A DNA stretch of 64,000 nt. Source: Polluticaenibacter yanchengensis (lineage in GTDB: Bacteria; Bacteroidota; Bacteroidia; Chitinophagales; Chitinophagaceae). The stretch is taken from NCBI GenBank assembly GCA_027854065.1, contig JAQGEF010000017.1, positions 28,522 through 92,521 of the forward strand, given 5' to 3'. Positions within the stretch are counted from its first letter, which is position 1. Each line of letters starts with the position of its first letter. A program made the position numbers and the translations under genes. This document shows, piece after piece, positions 27,289 to 35,513 of the stretch. A model generated the notes under the pieces. It ran no database searches, was not told where the DNA came from, and was given only the letters and a program-made list of their open reading frames with translations.

Positions 27289-28791
27289 ATGAACTATACT
27301 AAACAACACAAACGATTACAGGTAGCACTATTCTTAATGATCTTAAGCATAGCCCTCGTAGTATTGTTTCAACTCATATGGATCAGGAAAAATTTCACAG
27401 ATGAAGTAAGACGGTTAAGAAGAGAAGCCGGACTCATCCTCAGAGAAGATCTGTTACAAAAACAATTACAAAATATTTCAAAAAACAAAACCACTTTATT
27501 CGAACCACTCAAAGCCGGGCGCTCCCTCGATAGCCTGTTCAGGAACTCAGGAAAAGTACAACAGGTAATAGTCACAAATACCGCCTCTTTCAGCCCCGGC
27601 GGAGAACCTAAAAAATTCGATATAAAAACCAGGTACAATGAAAGACTCAGGATATTTCCCGAAGACAGGGAAAAAGAAAGCATCAGTAAAACACTCCAGT
27701 TTTACCAACCCCTATTCTTTAAAATAGATAATATAGACAGCGTCCAATCCCACTTCAACAAAAACCTGAAAACACTCAATATAAATATAAGTTTTGAACT
27801 CAAGACTGTAAAATACGATTCCAGCAACCCCAATCACCAGCTAAGATTTCCGCCAATAAACATGGCCCCGGCGAATCTCGTGTTTCCCGGCGGCCCGCCA
27901 CCAAACGGCAACTTTCAACCCATATTTGGCAACCCGGACAGGAACACCGTTATGGTGATTGAAGCCACAAGTGACAATTATATATGGTACGTACTCAGCA
28001 AAATAGCATTTACCATTTATGCTTCCGTTTTCATGCTCGCAATCATCACTTCCGCATTCATCTTTCTATACCGCTCCCTAAAAAAACAGCACAAACTCGC
28101 CGAACTCAAAAATAACTTATTCAATAATATTACCCACGAACTCAAAACACCCGTAGCCACCGTAAGTGTCGCCATCGAAGCATTAAAGCAATTCAATGTC
28201 ATGAATGACACCAAACGCACAGAAGAATATTTAAATATCAGCAGCCAGGAACTGGAACGGTTAAACATACTAATAGACAACGTATTAAAAATAAGCACAT
28301 TTGAACAAAACAAACTAACAATAAATACAGAAAACATAGATCTCGAAAAAATCATCATATCAGTAATCGAATCCCTCAAATTACAGTTCCAGAAATACAA
28401 TACCCAGGTAGATGTATTAGGGAATGGCAGCAATTTCAATATCCTCGCCGATCAGACACATATCCAGAGCATCATTTACAACTTAATAGACAATGCATTA
28501 AAATACAGCACCGAAGAACCCGAAATAGACATACAGCTACATGAAAATGCCGACACCATCTCATTAGAAATATCAGATAACGGCATAGGCATAGATCCCG
28601 AATACCAGGGCAAAGTATTTGAAAAATTCTTCAGAGTACCAACAGGCGATAAACACAACGTAAAAGGCTATGGCCTCGGTTTAAGTTATGTTTATGAAGT
28701 CGTAAAACAATACGGAGGCGCCATTCATTGCTATACAAACTCCAAAAAAGGCACCACATTCATGTTGACGTTCCAAAAAGCAACTGTATAA
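27289..28791 (+). CDS. Sensor histidine kinase without adjacent response regulator
   Basis: A 500-residue inner membrane signalling kinase. There is a transmembrane helix at about 12-32, a periplasmic sensor region of about 195 residues with no known fold, a second helix at about 235-258, then the HisKA dimerisation domain with the phosphoacceptor in NNITHELKTPVATVSVAIEA at about 280-298, and the HATPase domain with N box (NLIDNALKYS), GIGIDPEYQGKVFEKFFRV and KGYGLGLSYV. All catalytic boxes look intact. The next gene downstream is ispD, so the cognate regulator must be elsewhere. The sense strand here is visibly richer in C than G. Confidence 0.92.
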   Translation: MNYTKQHKRLQVALFLMILSIALVVLFQLIWIRKNFTDEVRRLRREAGLILREDLLQKQLQNISKNKTTLFEPLKAGRSLDSLFRNSGKVQQVIVTNTASFSPGGEPKKFDIKTRYNERLRIFPEDREKESISKTLQFYQPLFFKIDNIDSVQSHFNKNLKTLNINISFELKTVKYDSSNPNHQLRFPPINMAPANLVFPGGPPPNGNFQPIFGNPDRNTVMVIEATSDNYIWYVLSKIAFTIYASVFMLAIITSAFIFLYRSLKKQHKLAELKNNLFNNITHELKTPVATVSVAIEALKQFNVMNDTKRTEEYLNISSQELERLNILIDNVLKISTFEQNKLTINTENIDLEKIIISVIESLKLQFQKYNTQVDVLGNGSNFNILADQTHIQSIIYNLIDNALKYSTEEPEIDIQLHENADTISLEISDNGIGIDPEYQGKVFEKFFRVPTGDKHNVKGYGLGLSYVYEVVKQYGGAIHCYTNSKKGTTFMLTFQKATV

Positions 28792-28860
28792 CATAGATTT
28801 CTCCATCAAAATTGCATTAATACCATAAAGTATATTTATTTTGCCTTAATTTTCACGTTT

Positions 28861-29550
28861 ATGGAAAAATATGCAGTAATAGTAGCCGGCGGCATTGGCA
28901 AAAGAATGAATAGCGATGTTCCAAAGCAATTTATGCGCCTGCATGGCAAGCCCGTGTTGTATTATACCATAAAAGCGTTTATTGACGCTTTCAGCGACAT
29001 CAATATTATCCTGGTTTTTCCACAGGAGCACATCGATCACGGCAGGGAAATTGTTGACGCCTATTTCAATACCAGTAACATATTATTTACAGTAGGAGGC
29101 GAAACAAGATTCCATTCTGTAAAAAACGGCGTCAGCCTCATCCAGTCAGAATCCATCATATTCGTACACGATGGCGTCCGCTGCCTCGTATCACCACAGC
29201 TCATTAAATACTGCTACGATTCTGCCCTAGAAAAAGGCACTGCCATACCGTGCGTACCATTAAAAGATAGTATAAGACAAATTTCAGAAACCGGTAACCA
29301 GGCTTGTGATAGAAATAATTTCAGGCTCATACAAACACCACAGACATTTCATAGCAAAATACTGTTACCCGCCATGAATAACATAGAGTTTAAAGAGAAA
29401 TTTACCGACGAAGCCACTGTTGTAGAATCCTTCGGCATAGATATCCACCTCATGGAAGGAGAAGAAACCAATATAAAAATTACACAACCCATAGACATTT
29501 TTATAGCAGAGCAAATCTTACAAACTAAGAAAAAAGTAAAAGAATCATAA
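28861..29550 (+). CDS. ispD: 2-C-methyl-D-erythritol 4-phosphate cytidylyltransferase
   Basis: Third step of the MEP isoprenoid pathway: MEP plus CTP gives CDP-methylerythritol. The 229-residue protein opens with the nucleotide-binding loop VIVAGGIGKRMNSDVPKQF and has VFVHDGVRCLVSP-like FVHDGVRCLVSPQLI near 100, CVPLKDSIRQIS near 130, RLIQTPQTFH near 155, and FTDEATVVESFG near 180. These are diagnostic for IspD, although ribitol-5-phosphate cytidylyltransferases share much of them. It begins 69 bases after the histidine kinase and ends at a terminator. No ispF is fused or adjacent. Confidence 0.93.
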   Translation: MEKYAVIVAGGIGKRMNSDVPKQFMRLHGKPVLYYTIKAFIDAFSDINIILVFPQEHIDHGREIVDAYFNTSNILFTVGGETRFHSVKNGVSLIQSESIIFVHDGVRCLVSPQLIKYCYDSALEKGTAIPCVPLKDSIRQISETGNQACDRNNFRLIQTPQTFHSKILLPAMNNIEFKEKFTDEATVVESFGIDIHLMEGEETNIKITQPIDIFIAEQILQTKKKVKES

Positions 29551-29555
29551 CATTA

Positions 29556-29585
29556 AGGCTACTTTCACAAGTAGCCTCTTTTTTG
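29556..29585 (+). terminator. Terminator of ispD
   Basis: AGGCTACTT-TCAC-AAGTAGCCT followed by CTTTTTT. Confidence 0.92.
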
Positions 29586-29620
29586 CACATTGTATATACT
29601 TCCACCCCCCAAAAAAAACT

Positions 29621-29728
29621 TACAATCTTACACACCACTAAAAATCTTACACACACGACCTTAAAACTCGCACACACGACCAAAAACCTTACACAATCGA
29701 CCAAAAATCTTACACACAGGCTATAAAA
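29621..29728. repeat. Five short direct repeats with 21-base spacing
   Basis: The words CTTACAC / CTCGCAC start at 29627, 29646, 29667, 29688 and 29709, spaced 19, 21, 21 and 21 bases. The unit is roughly AAATCTTACACACACGACC. The spacing is two turns of the helix, so repeated protein contact on one DNA face is possible, but nothing identifies the binding protein. Confidence 0.7.
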
Positions 29729-29779
29729 TGATCCATATATCCATAAATCCGTTAGGCATTCATTCCTGTTACACTAGAT

Positions 29780-30218
29780 CATGAAATAACCAGAGAATCA
29801 AAGTCATACTATAAAAATCAGCACCAATCAGCGGATGTATTCTTCCGCGTCAATCAGCGGGAAAAACCAAAATAATAACATCCCTAACCCACATGAAATA
29901 ACCAAAGGATCAAAAGTCATACTATAAAAATCAGCGCCAATCAGCGAATGTATTTTTCTGCGCCAATCAGCGGAAAAAAAAACAAAATAATAACATCCCT
30001 AACCCACATGAAATAACCAGAGAATCAAAAGCCATACTATAAAAATCAGCGTCAATCAGCGGATGTATTCTTCTGCGTCAATCAGCGGGGAAAAAACACA
30101 ATAATACCATCCCTAACCAACATGAAATAACCTGAGGATCAAAAGTCACATTATAAAAATCAGCGCCAATCAGCGGATGTATTCTTCTGCGTCAATCAGC
30201 GGAAAAAAACACAATACT
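29780..30218. repeat. Tandem repeat, four units of 112-115 bp
   Basis: Units start at CATGAAATAACC at 29780, 29892, 30007 and 30121. Each carries AATCAGCG(C/T)CAATCAGCGG, then ATGTATTCTTCTGCG and a second CAATCAGCGG. The copies differ at scattered positions, so the array is not newly duplicated. Single, degenerate versions of the same motif lie near 35327, 42105 and 48006. No reading frame crosses the array. Confidence 0.85.
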
Positions 30219-30359
30219 ATCCAGGCTAAGTGCAATAGTTATTCAATAAACAAAAAATCAGTATTCAAATCATTCATCACACATAATAACCATTTATCCA
30301 TTTTAACAACATAAATAGTACAGTATTTCTATTTTTAACGCACTAATAGACAAACAAAT
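30219..30359. other. Upstream region of the barrel gene
   Basis: About 140 AT-rich bases that should carry the promoter of the outer membrane barrel gene. I see no full TAnnTTTG match close to the start. Confidence 0.35.
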
Positions 30360-33116
30360 ATGACATTCAGACTACTGCTGACACTCCTCACGAGCCTTTG
30401 TATGTACGCAACAAATGCACAAACAGCCGTTTTTAAGGGCAATATTTCAGATACAACGCTGGATAATCCACAGGTCAAAAACGCATCCATCACACTTTCC
30501 AATGCCAAAGATTCCATCCTCTACAAATTCACACGCAGTAACAGCGACGGGGCTTTCAGAATTAACAACGTACAGCCCGGCAAGTATATATTAATCATAT
30601 CCCACCCAGATTATGCCGATTACAGCGATCTGATCGAGCTAAAAGACGAAGAAAATACACAGGATTTCATCCTCTTAAGCAAAGCACACTTATTAGAAAC
30701 AGTAATTGTCCGGGGCAGCCCCATCAGGATGAAAGGCGATACACTCATGTTCCTCGCCGATAGTTTCAAAGTACACGAAGGTGCCAATGTCGAAGACCTC
30801 TTAAAACAATTACCAGGCTTCCAGGTAAACGCCAAAGGAGAAATAAAAGCCAATGGACAAAGCATCACCAAAGTACTGGTAGATGGTGACGAGTTTTTTG
30901 GAGATGACCCCACCCTCGCAACAAGAAATCTCCTCGCCAAATCCGTAAAAGAAGTACAGGTATTCGATAAAACCAGCGACCAGGCAGCTTTTACAGGCGT
31001 CAATGACGGTAACACACAAAAAACAGTCAACCTCAAACTCAAAGACGAATATAAAAAAGGTTACTTCGGCAAAATAAACTTAGCAGGAGGCAACGACGAA
31101 AAATGGGAAAACAGCGCCATGATCAACACATTTACCAGTAAACGCAAAATAAGTGCCTATGGTAAAATGTCCAGCACCGAAAACATCGGTTTAGGATGGG
31201 GAGAAGACAACCAGTATGGCGGCAATATCAATAGCAATGTCGTTATTGATGGTGGCTCCGTTTCCATCTCCAGCGACGGAAATCCCCTCAACGGCGTAGG
31301 ATCTTACTGGGGAGAAGGACTCCCTAAATTCTGGATGGGAGGCTTTAGCTATACAGACAAGTGGAACCAGGAAAAAAATAAAATAGTAGCCAATTACCGC
31401 TATTCCAAATTAAACAACGAAACAGAAAAAACAACCATCAGCCAGTACATTTTAGCAGACAGTTCCTACTATACCAATCAAAAACAAAACAGCTATTCAT
31501 CACAATACCAGAACGTATTCAATACCAGAAATGATATCGTCCTCGATTCATTAAACTCCGTACTCATCAACATCAACGGAAGCAAACGCAGTTCAGAGAA
31601 CTTTTCCGAAAGCAGGAGTCAGTCCCTCAATTCCGACAAAGAACTCGTAAACGAAAACCTCAATAAATTAAGCAACCTAAATAACTCAGAGAACCTTAGC
31701 GCATCAGCATTATGGCGCAAAAAATTTGCAAAACCAAAACGCACATTAAGCATCAATGCCGGTTTAGTCTATAACAAATCAGAAGGCACTTCGTACCTTT
31801 TCAATGAATTGTTCTATACATCCAAACTCAAAAAAGATACCACAGACCAATTAAAAGAAAGCAATAACAAATCAAATACCATCAATACAAAAGCGGTATA
31901 TACAGAACCAGTTAGCAAAAACGCCATCATAGAAGCCAACTATAATGTCATTATAAACAACAGGGAACAACAGCTATTAAGTTACGATAAAGAAGCAGGC
32001 AAGTACAATGATTTAAATGAAGAGTTCAGCAACCAGTTCCGGTTTCAAAGCATCATCAATAAAGTAGGATTAGCCTATCGCTATTCAACCACCAAAATGA
32101 ATTTTGGGTTTGGCGGAGATATCGGCAGAAGCAACTGGAAACAAAACGACCTGTTCCAAAGCATAGAGAGAAAATACAACTTTACCAACTATTTCCCTAT
32201 GGCAAATCTCAGGTATAAAATATCGCAGTACTCAAACCTTTCATTCAACTACAACGGCTCCACAAGAGAGCCTAGCATCAACCAGATGCAGCCCGTAGCC
32301 AACAATAATGATCCGTTAAATATTGCCATCGGCAATCCCAACCTCAAACAGGCATTCGACCAGCGCTTTACAATGTCCTTTAATAAATACGATATACTCA
32401 CAGAAAAGTCTATCTGGTCCTATATAAGTTTCAATACAGCCAACAACGATTTCAGTACATTCAGTACCATCGACACCAACGGCGTAAGACGCTACCAGAC
32501 CGTCAATGTAAACGGCAATTTCAGAATGAACGGTTATTTCGATGTAGGATTCCCGGTTTTCAAAAAATTCCTGAACATGGGCTTTTCATTCAATCCGTCA
32601 TTCTCAAAACTCAACAACTATGTCAATGATGTGTTCAATACCACCAGGTCCAGGACATTAGAATTCGGTACAAGTTTCCGCAAAAACGTACCAAATAAAT
32701 TCGATGTATCACTATCAAACAATATCGTACACAACTACAGCAAGTCCGAAGTAAACAAAAATTTAAAAACCAATTATTTCACCAACGAATTATCCTTCGA
32801 CGCCAGGTTGCTCGCCATAAAAACCTTTGAAATAAAAACAACATTAGGTTACAACTGGCGCCAGAAAACAGACATCTTTACCAGTAATAACAATGTACTC
32901 ATCTGGCATGCAGAAGTCAATAAACGCGTATCAAAAAAACAAGACATCCGCGTAGGAATTATTGCCCGCGATATCCTCAATCAGAACATCGGGTTTCAAC
33001 GCAATATCAACAGTAACTTAATAACAGAAACCAATTATAACACCATCCGCCAATACTTCATGTTAAATGTAAAATGGAACTTTAACAAAGGCGCACAAAA
33101 AGAGCAGGAATGGTAA
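30360..33116 (+). CDS. TonB-receptor-like outer membrane barrel protein (GLPGLI-associated)
   Basis: A 918-residue outer membrane protein. The signal peptide MTFRLLLTLLTSLCMYATNA ends near 20. A carboxypeptidase-regulatory-like domain follows at about 22-110 (LSNAKDSILYKFTRSNSDGA), then a plug at about 115-215 with the family phrase FKVHEGANVEDLLKQLPGF, and a long C-terminal barrel rich in Asn, Ser and aromatic strands ending in LNVKWNFNKGAQ. No N-terminal TonB box is obvious. This is the 'outer membrane beta-barrel' group that pairs with GLPGLI proteins, and a GLPGLI gene does follow 201 bases downstream. The substrate is unknown; the pairing is the only functional clue. Confidence 0.88.
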   Translation: MTFRLLLTLLTSLCMYATNAQTAVFKGNISDTTLDNPQVKNASITLSNAKDSILYKFTRSNSDGAFRINNVQPGKYILIISHPDYADYSDLIELKDEENTQDFILLSKAHLLETVIVRGSPIRMKGDTLMFLADSFKVHEGANVEDLLKQLPGFQVNAKGEIKANGQSITKVLVDGDEFFGDDPTLATRNLLAKSVKEVQVFDKTSDQAAFTGVNDGNTQKTVNLKLKDEYKKGYFGKINLAGGNDEKWENSAMINTFTSKRKISAYGKMSSTENIGLGWGEDNQYGGNINSNVVIDGGSVSISSDGNPLNGVGSYWGEGLPKFWMGGFSYTDKWNQEKNKIVANYRYSKLNNETEKTTISQYILADSSYYTNQKQNSYSSQYQNVFNTRNDIVLDSLNSVLININGSKRSSENFSESRSQSLNSDKELVNENLNKLSNLNNSENLSASALWRKKFAKPKRTLSINAGLVYNKSEGTSYLFNELFYTSKLKKDTTDQLKESNNKSNTINTKAVYTEPVSKNAIIEANYNVIINNREQQLLSYDKEAGKYNDLNEEFSNQFRFQSIINKVGLAYRYSTTKMNFGFGGDIGRSNWKQNDLFQSIERKYNFTNYFPMANLRYKISQYSNLSFNYNGSTREPSINQMQPVANNNDPLNIAIGNPNLKQAFDQRFTMSFNKYDILTEKSIWSYISFNTANNDFSTFSTIDTNGVRRYQTVNVNGNFRMNGYFDVGFPVFKKFLNMGFSFNPSFSKLNNYVNDVFNTTRSRTLEFGTSFRKNVPNKFDVSLSNNIVHNYSKSEVNKNLKTNYFTNELSFDARLLAIKTFEIKTTLGYNWRQKTDIFTSNNNVLIWHAEVNKRVSKKQDIRVGIIARDILNQNIGFQRNINSNLITETNYNTIRQYFMLNVKWNFNKGAQKEQEW

Positions 33117-33128
33117 AATAATATCTAT

Positions 33129-33284
33129 GGCGCGTTCGAATCTTAAAATAGGATTTTAAGATTCGAACCGGGCTATCCGCTGTATCTTTTTATTTTGCCG
33201 GCACATATTTTCAGGAAAATAATTACCCTGCGCCGGACAAAATAAAAAGGATGCCGCTCCTATCCCTCGCGCAGGTTCAGGCAT
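33129..33284 (+). repeat. Dispersed structured repeat family B, copy B2
   Basis: First inner stem TTCGAATCTTAAAAT-AGG-ATTTTAAGATTCGAA (15 bp, perfect), core CCGGGCTATCCGC, second inner stem CTTTTTATTTTG-CCGGC with GCCGG-A-CAAAATAAAAAG, then CTATCCCTCGCGC and TTCAGGCAT. The outer stem is again GCGCG / CGCGC. It lies directly 3' of the barrel gene, in the same direction. Confidence 0.8.
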
Positions 33285-33317
33285 AAATTAGTACACTCAA
33301 ACATTAAAAACAGCATC

Positions 33318-34082
33318 ATGAAATTATTCATCTTTATAGCAGCAATTTTTATAACCACAGCATCAGCAAATGCACAAACACCATTTTTAACTTCAGGTAC
33401 TGTAGAGTATGAAGTAAAAATCAATATGAGTAAAAACATTGATCCCAATAATTCCTGGGCTAAAAATATGGCAGCGCAATATGGCAACTACAGTACCCAA
33501 TACTATAAATTAGCCTTCAACGATCAACAGTCCATATACAAAAAAGGCAAAGAGTTCGAAAATAAATGGGACAACTATTTAGCATATACAGGTTACAACG
33601 AAAAAAACTTCACGCTCACAAACTTCAAAGAAAATACCATCACACAATTCAAAAACATCTTTGACAAACAATTTCTCATCCAGGATTCCGCACTAAAAAT
33701 AGACTGGCGTTTAATGGATGAGACCAGGGAAATAGCAGGCTTCAATTGCCGCAAAGCCGTAGGCAGGTTCAACGATACACTTTACGTCATCGCCTTCTAC
33801 TCAGACCAGATCGTATCACAGGCAGGGCCACTGCTTTTCAACGGCTTGCCAGGATTAATTCTAGGCATCGCATTCCCACGTTATAACTACACTATTTACG
33901 CCACCAAAGTAAATATGGCCACACCGCCCGAATCAGAATTTACTTATAACATCAAAAAACCGATCAATACCACCAGGAAGGAAATTGAAAAAACAACCAA
34001 CGAATTAATGGCCCGGTGGGGAGAGAATGAAAACCCCGACGAAAAGAACAAAGCCATCGCCAATATCCTTATTAACAATTAA
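33318..34082 (+). CDS. GLPGLI family protein, 254 aa
   Basis: Partner of the barrel gene upstream. The signal peptide is MKLFIFIAAIFITTASANAQ. The family signature is exact and located at about 174: LLFNGLPGLILGIAFPRYNY, preceded by the usual SDQIVSQAGP. The N-terminal part (GTVEYEVKINMSKNID) is the typical GLPGLI opening strand. Length is normal. The two genes are separated by repeat B2, which could still be co-transcribed. The protein is presumed periplasmic and involved in export or surface display of an unidentified peptide, by family context only. Confidence 0.93.
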   Translation: MKLFIFIAAIFITTASANAQTPFLTSGTVEYEVKINMSKNIDPNNSWAKNMAAQYGNYSTQYYKLAFNDQQSIYKKGKEFENKWDNYLAYTGYNEKNFTLTNFKENTITQFKNIFDKQFLIQDSALKIDWRLMDETREIAGFNCRKAVGRFNDTLYVIAFYSDQIVSQAGPLLFNGLPGLILGIAFPRYNYTIYATKVNMATPPESEFTYNIKKPINTTRKEIEKTTNELMARWGENENPDEKNKAIANILINN

Positions 34083-34140
34083 TATTGCTAAAATTCACCG
34101 GTTTTGGTATATTTTTGTACTGTTCCAAAAGTTATTATAC

Positions 34141-35214
34141 ATGTATCAACCTACGAAAAAACAAAATAACACCTTATTTCTGTTTTGTTCTATCTTGGCT
34201 ACATTGTTTTGTAACAGTTTGTTTGCACAACAGCCATTAAAAGTTATAGATTATATAGAGAAGTATAAAAGCATCGCCATTGAAGAACAAAAAAGGACCG
34301 GGGTACCAGCCGCCATTACACTCGCACAAGGCATCCATGAATCAGGTTTCGGCAATGGCGATTTAGCCAAACGCTCCAATAATCATTTCGGTATAAAATG
34401 CAAAGCCACCTGGACAGGGGCAAAAGTGTACCACGACGACGACGAAGCACAGGAATGCTTCCGCGCCTACGATTCAGAATTCGAATCCTATCGCGATCAT
34501 TCAGACTTCTTAAAAAACAACCAGCGCTACGCCTTCCTGTTCCAATTAAATCCCGCAGATTACAAAGGCTGGAGCAATGGATTAAGAAAAGCAGGTTATG
34601 CAACAAATCCCCGCTATCCACAGATATTAATTAAGTTGATTGAGGACTATAACCTGAACTTACATACAATGCTTGCCTTGCTTAACAATAACAGCACATC
34701 GGACTCATTACATTATGCCAATTTAGAGGCACCTGCAATGCCAAAAGACGATAGCAAAGTAGAAGTAGCAGGCATAGCCTCAGTATCCAACACAATAAAA
34801 ACGACAGCCACCAATAACGCAGCCAATACACCGGCTGCCAAACAACAAGTCGAAACAGAAGCCGCTAACCAGGTTTTCATTCCCACTTTAAACATTATAA
34901 ACGGCAGCAAAGCCGTAAAAATAACCAAAGGCGTCACCATCTATCAGATAGCAAAATACTACAATACCACACAAGACAAAATCTACAGCTATAATGATAT
35001 GACAGCCACATCCCCCGTAAAAGTTGGCGATTACATATTTATAGAGCCAAAGCAAAAACGAGGCATCTATCGTTCTTATGTAGTAAAGCTGGGAGACGAT
35101 GTCTGGAGCATCAGCCAACAAATGGGTATTCAGCTGTCCCATTTACTTTCACTCAATAAATTGGCCTCAAATGCCATTTTAAAAGCAGGACAAACACTAT
35201 TATTAGCAAAATAA
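34141..35214 (+). CDS. Glucosaminidase with LysM repeats (peptidoglycan hydrolase)
   Basis: A secreted murein hydrolase expected to cut GlcNAc-MurNAc bonds. The start at 34141 (MYQPTKKQNN) is followed by a hydrophobic signal (LFLFCSILATLFCNSLFAQQ); the longer frame overlaps the previous gene and is discarded. A glucosaminidase (GH73-like) domain is at about 40-170 with the catalytic Glu in ITLAQGIHESGFGNGDLA near 70 and YRDHSDFLKNNQRYAF near 120. After an Ala/Thr-rich linker, two LysM domains lie at about 258-302 (VTIYQIAKYYNTTQDK) and 312-357 (DDVWSISQQMGIQLSHLLS). It is 357 aa long and ends at a terminator. Confidence 0.93.
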   Translation: MYQPTKKQNNTLFLFCSILATLFCNSLFAQQPLKVIDYIEKYKSIAIEEQKRTGVPAAITLAQGIHESGFGNGDLAKRSNNHFGIKCKATWTGAKVYHDDDEAQECFRAYDSEFESYRDHSDFLKNNQRYAFLFQLNPADYKGWSNGLRKAGYATNPRYPQILIKLIEDYNLNLHTMLALLNNNSTSDSLHYANLEAPAMPKDDSKVEVAGIASVSNTIKTTATNNAANTPAAKQQVETEAANQVFIPTLNIINGSKAVKITKGVTIYQIAKYYNTTQDKIYSYNDMTATSPVKVGDYIFIEPKQKRGIYRSYVVKLGDDVWSISQQMGIQLSHLLSLNKLASNAILKAGQTLLLAK

Positions 35215-35234
35215 AAGCTCAGGATAACAGACAT

Positions 35235-35269
35235 AAAAAACGCGGTTAGAAATTCTAACCGCGTTTTTT
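35235..35269 (+). terminator. Terminator of the glucosaminidase gene
   Basis: AAAAAACGCGGTTAGAA / TTCTAACCGCGTTTTTT, a near-perfect palindrome with almost no loop, 20 bases after the stop. Confidence 0.92.
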
Positions 35270-35326
35270 ATAGGTATAACCAGCGTTTCAAATTTTGATT
35301 CATATCATTACAGCTATATTCAAAAA

Positions 35327-35374
35327 AATCAACACCAATCTCTATTATTCTGCACCTTCAGCGGAAAAATATTC
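35327..35374 (+). repeat. Solitary degenerate copy of the CAATCAGCGG motif
   Basis: AATCAACACCAATCTCT followed by ATTATTCTGCACCTTCAGCG resembles the core of the tandem array at 29780-30218. Similar single copies lie near 42105-42153 and 48006-48060. Confidence 0.55.
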
Positions 35375-35469
35375 AATCTAAACAACTTGAGTTATGGACC
35401 CGATAAAGCAATTTTTAGTATCCACAATTGATGTGTCCAAAATGTTGTAAACACCACAATTTACTATAC

Positions 35470-35499
35470 AAAAATGCCACATATGAATGTGGCATTTTT
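35470..35499. terminator. Terminator of the 547-aa secreted protein gene
   Basis: AAAAATGCCACAT-ATGA-ATGTGGCATTTTT, palindromic, 15 bases beyond a minus-strand stop codon; usable in both directions. Confidence 0.9.
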
Positions 35500-35513
35500 A
35501 TTATTCTATACTA

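Noticed and set aside
29621-30218. Possible CRISPR array
   Set aside because: The repeats have no unique spacers of constant length, are imperfect, and no cas gene is present.
33134-33172. GTTCGAATC and GATTCGAAC words in repeat B2, like a tRNA T-loop
   Set aside because: They form the two arms of a 15-bp hairpin, there is no acceptor, D or anticodon arm at tRNA distances, and copies B1 and B3 lack the words.
27289-34082. Region with more C than G on the plus strand, possibly a replication terminus or foreign block
   Set aside because: Hand counts of a few lines show C above G here (18 to 10 in one 60-base line), but plus-strand genes at 46-50 kb go the other way, so no consistent switch point exists. 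A computed cumulative skew over the genome is needed.
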